Of a stretch of 64,000 nt of DNA, positions 60,694 through 64,000 are shown piece after piece. Position numbers and translations under genes: made by a program. How positions within the stretch are numbered: the stretch's first letter is position 1; each line of letters begins with the position of its first letter. The notes under the pieces were generated by a model. It was not told the DNA's origin. It saw only the letters and a list, made by a program, of their open reading frames with translations, and made no database searches. The stretch comes from G965197715 sp965247615 (GTDB taxonomy: Bacteria; Chloroflexota; Dehalococcoidia; Lucifugimonadales; UBA1127): NCBI GenBank assembly GCA_965247615.1, contig OZ252022.1, positions 2,108,001-2,172,000 on the forward strand. The letters are read 5' to 3'.

Positions 60694-61016
60694 CCTGTCA
60701 CCTGAACGAGAGGATATGTGGCACCTATAACGGTTGTGGTCGGGGCGACGCTTAGATTATACATCGGATGGAAGTTCAACCAGAGGTCGAGGCTCGTGAC
60801 CGGGAACTGGTCAATCTTCAGCCCCGCGTCTGCCGTGATGGGCCGGCGCCAGTGGACGATATCGAGGACGCGAGTCTGGGGTATACACATGGTCTTTGCC
60901 AAGCTGTACTGCGTAATGCCCAGCTCCTTTGGGATCTGCGCCAGATGTTCCTCTGGCTGTATCGGTTCGGGGGGAGGGGCAGGTCGACGCGTCGCGCCTC
61001 CCCGCGCCCCTGCCAC
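60690..61016 (-). CDS. HigA/VapI-like XRE-family helix-turn-helix protein
   Basis: Up to 108 residues; the conserved part is PEPIQPEEHLAQIPKELGIT, QYSLAKTMCIPQTRVLDIVH and the WRRPITADAGLKIDQFPVTS LDLWLNF region, the pattern of HigA-type antidotes (LxISQxxLA..I.VP...I..I..GRR.IT.DTALRL..FFGTS..FWLNLQ). Several of the usual core residues have changed (FPVTSLDLW for FGTSPEFW), so it may be diverged or decaying. The start is uncertain and lies next to a REP-like repeat. It overlaps the Mrr gene; a regulator or antidote of that enzyme is a possible but unproven role. Confidence 0.6.
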   Translation of the reverse strand: MAGARGGATRRPAPPPEPIQPEEHLAQIPKELGITQYSLAKTMCIPQTRVLDIVHWRRPITADAGLKIDQFPVTSLDLWLNFHPMYNLSVAPTTTVIGATYPLVQVTG

Positions 61017-61021
61017 CCTGG

Positions 61022-61041
61022 ATGCCCGCCTTCGCGGGCAT
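61022..61041. repeat. REP-like hairpin
   Basis: ATGCCCGCCTTCGCGGGCAT: 8-bp perfect stem with a CTTC loop, embedded in CTGGATGCCCGCCTTCGCGG, a version of a hairpin repeat seen across many bacteria. Confidence 0.7.
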
Positions 61042-61065
61042 GACGGAAGGGGACGCGGGCCATGC

Positions 61066-61071
61066 TATAAT
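61066..61071 (+). promoter_or_regulatory. Probable -10 of the MmgE/PrpD gene
   Basis: Perfect TATAAT about 105 bases before ATG 61177; the -35 region is poor. Confidence 0.4.
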
Positions 61072-61176
61072 GCGCCCGCTCTGGCAGGGAGCCAGGGTTG
61101 GCTGCGGGTAGGCGCGGGCTCTGGCTCCGCTCCATCGGGGGCGTGACATGTACTGGACATCATCAAGGAGGAACGC

Positions 61177-62532
61177 ATGGGCGCGACGGAAGAGCTGGCC
61201 CGATTCATCGTAGAGTCGCCGGAGGATGGGAGCCCCGAGTCGATACTGCACGAGGGGAAGCGCTGCTTCATCAACTACCTGGGGGCGGCGCTGTACGCGG
61301 CGCGGGACCCGTCGCTGGACATCCTGCTGGACGTCTTCCGAGAGGAGGGCGGGACGGGGCACGCGACGATAGTGGGCGAGGGAACGCGCACGAACCTCCA
61401 GAACGCCGCGCTGGCCAACGGGTACCTGGGGCACCTGGAGGACTACGACGACACGCACTTTCCCACGGTTATCCACCCATCGTCGCCGACGATTCCGGCG
61501 GCGCTGGCCGTGGGCGAGCAGCGGCACGCCAGCGGGCGGGAGGTGTTGGTGTCGTCGATACTGGGGATCGAGACCTGCTGCCGGGTGAGCCTTGCTGTGC
61601 ACCCGGCCCACTACGACGAGGGCTGGCACATCACGGGCACCTGCGGCGTCTTTGGGTCCGTGGCCGCCGCGGGGCGCCTGCTGCACCTGAGCACGGAGCA
61701 GATGGTCCACGCGATGGGTGTTGCGGGTACGCAGGCCTCCGGGGTACGGGAGGTCTTCGGCTCCATGACCAAGCCGTTCCACCCGGGGCGGGCGGCGCAG
61801 AGCGGCGTGCTGGCCGCGATGCTGGCGCAGCGGGGGTTCACGTCGACGACGGCCATTCTGGAGGGCCGCCGTGGCTTCGCCGCCGTGCTGTCCAGCGAGT
61901 CTGACCTCGGCAGGGCGACGGCCGACTTGGGCGAGCACTGGGAGCTGCCCATGAACGGGCTGAAGCCCTACGCGTGCGGGGTGGTGAACCACCCGCTCAT
62001 CGACGCGATGATTGGGCTGCGGTCGCGGGACGGGGTGACGCCGGAGGCGGTGGAGAGCGTGACGGCGCGAGTGCACCCGCTGGTTCTGGAGCTGGTGAAC
62101 CGGCCCGATCCGAAGGTTGGGCTGGAGGGCAAGTTCTCGTTCCAGCACTCGATGGCGGTGGGGCTGGTCGACGGCGCGGCCTATCCGGCGCAGTACACGG
62201 ACGCCAAGGTGCGGGACCCGGTCATCAGCGCGTTGAGGGACCGCATCAGCGCGACGGTGGACACGTCCATGGCCGAGGACGCCGGTGTGGTCACGCTGAC
62301 GCTGAAGGACGGACGCAGCTACACGGAGACGGTGACCCACGCGACGGGCGCACCGGACAACCCCATGACGGACGAGCACCTGGAGGCGAAGTTCCGGGGC
62401 CTGGCGGGCGACGTGCTTCCCGCGGGGCAGGTGGAGGAGCTGCTGGGCCGGCTCTGGGAGCTGGATACGGCAGCGGACGTGAGCGAGGTGGTGGCGCTGA
62501 CCAGGATGGAGCGCCGGGAGGTCCGTCGCTAG
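61177..62532 (+). CDS. MmgE/PrpD family protein
   Basis: A 451-residue protein of the 2-methylcitrate dehydratase (PrpD) / MmgE superfamily. Recognisable segments: CFINYLGAALYAARDP, NAALANGYLGHLEDYDDTHF (the conserved His/Asp-Asp region; about residues 71-90), TGTCGVFGSVAAAGRLLHLS, FHPGRAAQSGVLAA and LKPYACGVVNHPLID. Family members dehydrate 2-methylcitrate or isomerise related polycarboxylates, but paralogues of unknown substrate are common. CAAGGAGGAACGC before the ATG. No prpB or prpC is near, so propionate use is not implied. Codons here are G-ending rather than C-ending. Confidence 0.88.
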   Translation: MGATEELARFIVESPEDGSPESILHEGKRCFINYLGAALYAARDPSLDILLDVFREEGGTGHATIVGEGTRTNLQNAALANGYLGHLEDYDDTHFPTVIHPSSPTIPAALAVGEQRHASGREVLVSSILGIETCCRVSLAVHPAHYDEGWHITGTCGVFGSVAAAGRLLHLSTEQMVHAMGVAGTQASGVREVFGSMTKPFHPGRAAQSGVLAAMLAQRGFTSTTAILEGRRGFAAVLSSESDLGRATADLGEHWELPMNGLKPYACGVVNHPLIDAMIGLRSRDGVTPEAVESVTARVHPLVLELVNRPDPKVGLEGKFSFQHSMAVGLVDGAAYPAQYTDAKVRDPVISALRDRISATVDTSMAEDAGVVTLTLKDGRSYTETVTHATGAPDNPMTDEHLEAKFRGLAGDVLPAGQVEELLGRLWELDTAADVSEVVALTRMERREVRR

Positions 62533-62553
62533 CCTCGATAGCCGGGTCCGGCG

Positions 62554-63678
62554 CTAGTTGACCGTGACCGGATGGGGGACGGCCGCCCAGAACTCGTATC
62601 CGCGCTCGTTCCATCTCATGGTATCAGGCAGGGGCTGCGTGTTGCCCGCGCTGTCGGTGGCCCGCATCGTTATGGTGTACTTGCCTGGCGTTGGGTTCCA
62701 GACGAACTCCCATCGACAGCCGGCCAGGGGGATGTTGGGCTCCCGGATGGCGGCGTCGGCCCAGGTTTTTCCGTCGTCGAGGCTGTATTCGACCCTGGCG
62801 ATGCTGCCGTATCCGGACCAGGCGAAGCCGCGGACAGCCTGGGGGCCGGAGGTGAGGGTCCCGGGCCAGGACATGGCGATGCCCGAACGCACGGGGGTGC
62901 TGGTAAGGACGGGGCCGAGGGCGGGCGGGGCAGGCGGGAAGTCGGGGCCGTCCAGGACGTACTCCTCTGTGTTGCGCTCTACGTAGATCGGCTCTTCAGA
63001 GACGGCGATCTTTCCCACCCACTTGATGCTGTTGATGCCGACCCAACCGGGGACGACAACGCGTGCGGGGAAGCCGTGGTCGGGGGGGAGGAGGTCGCCA
63101 TTCATGGCGTAGGCGACAATGGTGTCATCCTGAAGGGCCTTGGAGACGGGCATGGGACGCTCCACGGCCGACTTGTCGAGGCCGGTGGGCATGACGTCGA
63201 TGGCGGATGGCTTGATGCCGGCGCGGTCGAGGATCTCATTGAGGGAGACGCCTGTCCATTCTGCGACGGCGTAGGAGCCGAAGCGCCAGGGGCGACCCTT
63301 GGGCGTGCGCTCCTGGTACTCCTCGAAGAAGATGCGGCCGTTGCCTGCGCACTCGACGAAGCGGGTGACGGTGACGGACGGGAGGCGGAGGAGGTCGTCG
63401 TAGGTGAGCTCGAGGGGTGTCCTGACGCCGGGGCCCTCGACGACGAGGCGCCAGGTCTGGGGATCGATGATGGGTGTCGGGCCGTGGTTGCGAATGAAGA
63501 AGAGGGAGGCTGGGGTCAGGTAGCCGCGCGAGTAGAGGTTCTCCCAGCGCGTCTCCATGCAGACGTCGTGATGGATGAAAAGGTCCGGTGGTGTGGGCTT
63601 GACGTGGGTGCCCGTAGGGGTCGCTGCTGCGCCTGCTGTCAGCTGCCGGGGTGGCTTCGCCTGCGCCTGCTGGGTCAT
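62554..63678 (-). CDS. Sulfite-oxidase-family molybdopterin-dependent oxidoreductase
   Basis: A 374-residue protein of the sulfite oxidase / YedY-like fold. The molybdenum-binding Cys lies in RFVECAGNGRIFF (about residue 110), with the segments ELTYDDLLRLPSVTVTRF, GYLTPASLFFIRNHG and PPDHGFPARVVVPGWVG before and after. The C-terminal dimerisation domain is of the Mo-co type: GYGSIARVEYSLDDGKTWAD. The start is ATG 63678 (GGGAAGAG upstream). No Tat or Sec signal is visible, so it may be cytoplasmic, unlike most periplasmic family members, and the haem domain is absent. Substrate (sulfite or another) unknown. Confidence 0.88.
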   Translation of the reverse strand: MTQQAQAKPPRQLTAGAAATPTGTHVKPTPPDLFIHHDVCMETRWENLYSRGYLTPASLFFIRNHGPTPIIDPQTWRLVVEGPGVRTPLELTYDDLLRLPSVTVTRFVECAGNGRIFFEEYQERTPKGRPWRFGSYAVAEWTGVSLNEILDRAGIKPSAIDVMPTGLDKSAVERPMPVSKALQDDTIVAYAMNGDLLPPDHGFPARVVVPGWVGINSIKWVGKIAVSEEPIYVERNTEEYVLDGPDFPPAPPALGPVLTSTPVRSGIAMSWPGTLTSGPQAVRGFAWSGYGSIARVEYSLDDGKTWADAAIREPNIPLAGCRWEFVWNPTPGKYTITMRATDSAGNTQPLPDTMRWNERGYEFWAAVPHPVTVN

Positions 63679-64000
63679 CTCTTCCCTGTGCTCTTCTGCG
63701 CCGTGACTGCCGTTGTGGGGGTGGCGCCCTGCTTGCGGCCAGGACCCCTGCTGGCGTGTCCCCGGCTGCGGGGCAAAAGAAAACCCCGCAGCCATGGGGC
63801 GCCGGCTACGGGGCGGTTTGCCCGGGGTGCGAGCGGGGCGCGCAACACGCCCCAACTCGACATGTACAGGGGCTACAATAGAAGCAAGGGAGTGCCACCG
63901 AGTCCTCTCCAGTCTCCAGGGCGGTTGGGTTGGGGGCATGGTAGGGGCGCGGATGGCGGGTGTCAAGCCCTTCTTAATCTCTCAGGACTTCTGGTACAGG
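63679..64000. other. Upstream region of the molybdoenzyme with a 10-bp hairpin
   Basis: No gene with a usable start. GGCTGCGGGG (63764-63773) pairs with CCCCGCAGCC (63784-63793) across a 10-base A-rich loop. It lies about 85 bases before the molybdoenzyme start on its 5' side and could be a leader structure. TACAAT at 63874-63879 may be a promoter element of uncertain direction. Confidence 0.45.

Noticed and set aside
1..64000. tRNA, rRNA and riboswitch genes
   Set aside because: I looked in the intergenic gaps for T-loop-like GTTCGA motifs, rRNA cores and known aptamer patterns and found none that folds convincingly.

Overview
The window reads as chromosomal DNA of a high-GC, free-living aerobic bacterium. 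The gene set points to the Chloroflexota (Dehalococcoidia / SAR202-like): an 11-subunit complex I with no NuoEFG beside it, a succinate dehydrogenase with an HdrB-like (CCG) subunit, several amidohydrolase_2 and VOC proteins, and many short intergenic repeats. The taxonomic call is inference; there is no rRNA or tRNA here to anchor it.

Layout. 0.2-2.8 kb: a bicupin protein and a divergent amidohydrolase. 2.8-13.5 kb: one long operon nuoABCDHIJK-(DUF2007-like)-LMN with a good promoter. 13.6-20.3 kb: NAD kinase, a frameshifted VOC protein, a DUF4349/PKD lipoprotein, a YihY-type membrane protein, a nitroreductase and a Nudix hydrolase. 20.3-25.1 kb: sdhA-sdhB, an SdhE/HdrB-like protein and lgt. 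25.3-30.1 kb, minus strand: metallo-beta-lactamase, cyclase, fabF, recJ. 30.8-34.7 kb: a lone xanthine-dehydrogenase-type molybdoprotein, a VOC protein and a second amidohydrolase, then an intact 1.4 kb insertion sequence flanked by a 19-bp target duplication. 36.4-41.6 kb: rsmD, coaD, a coiled-coil protein, polA, a zinc-ribbon protein. 42-48.2 kb: a coiled-coil/signal-peptidase-like fusion, a DUF1461 membrane protein, mazG, a frameshifted sppA and a three-part heterodisulfide-reductase-like membrane protein. 48.2-54.9 kb: an accessory patch with gene remnants and large secreted proteins. 54.9-64 kb: fatty-acid and catabolic enzymes, an OsmC-family gene with an in-frame TGA, an Mrr-type restriction enzyme with a HigA-like partner, an MmgE/PrpD protein and a sulfite-oxidase-family molybdoenzyme.

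The respiratory genes fit together: succinate dehydrogenase, complex I without its NADH-oxidising module, and an Hdr-like cytochrome/Fe-S protein could all feed a quinone pool.

Most notable observations: (1) the OsmC gene at 56941-57465 has TGA exactly at the conserved peroxidatic cysteine, followed at the right distance by a perfect hairpin with a G-initial loop, so it is a strong selenoprotein candidate. (2) The strand composition switches from C-rich to G-rich on the + strand at about 48.18 kb regardless of gene direction. (3) N- and C-terminal remnants of what looks like one type ISP restriction-modification gene bracket a 2.2 kb accessory insert. (4) A signal-peptidase-like Ser/His/Asp domain is fused to a long coiled coil.
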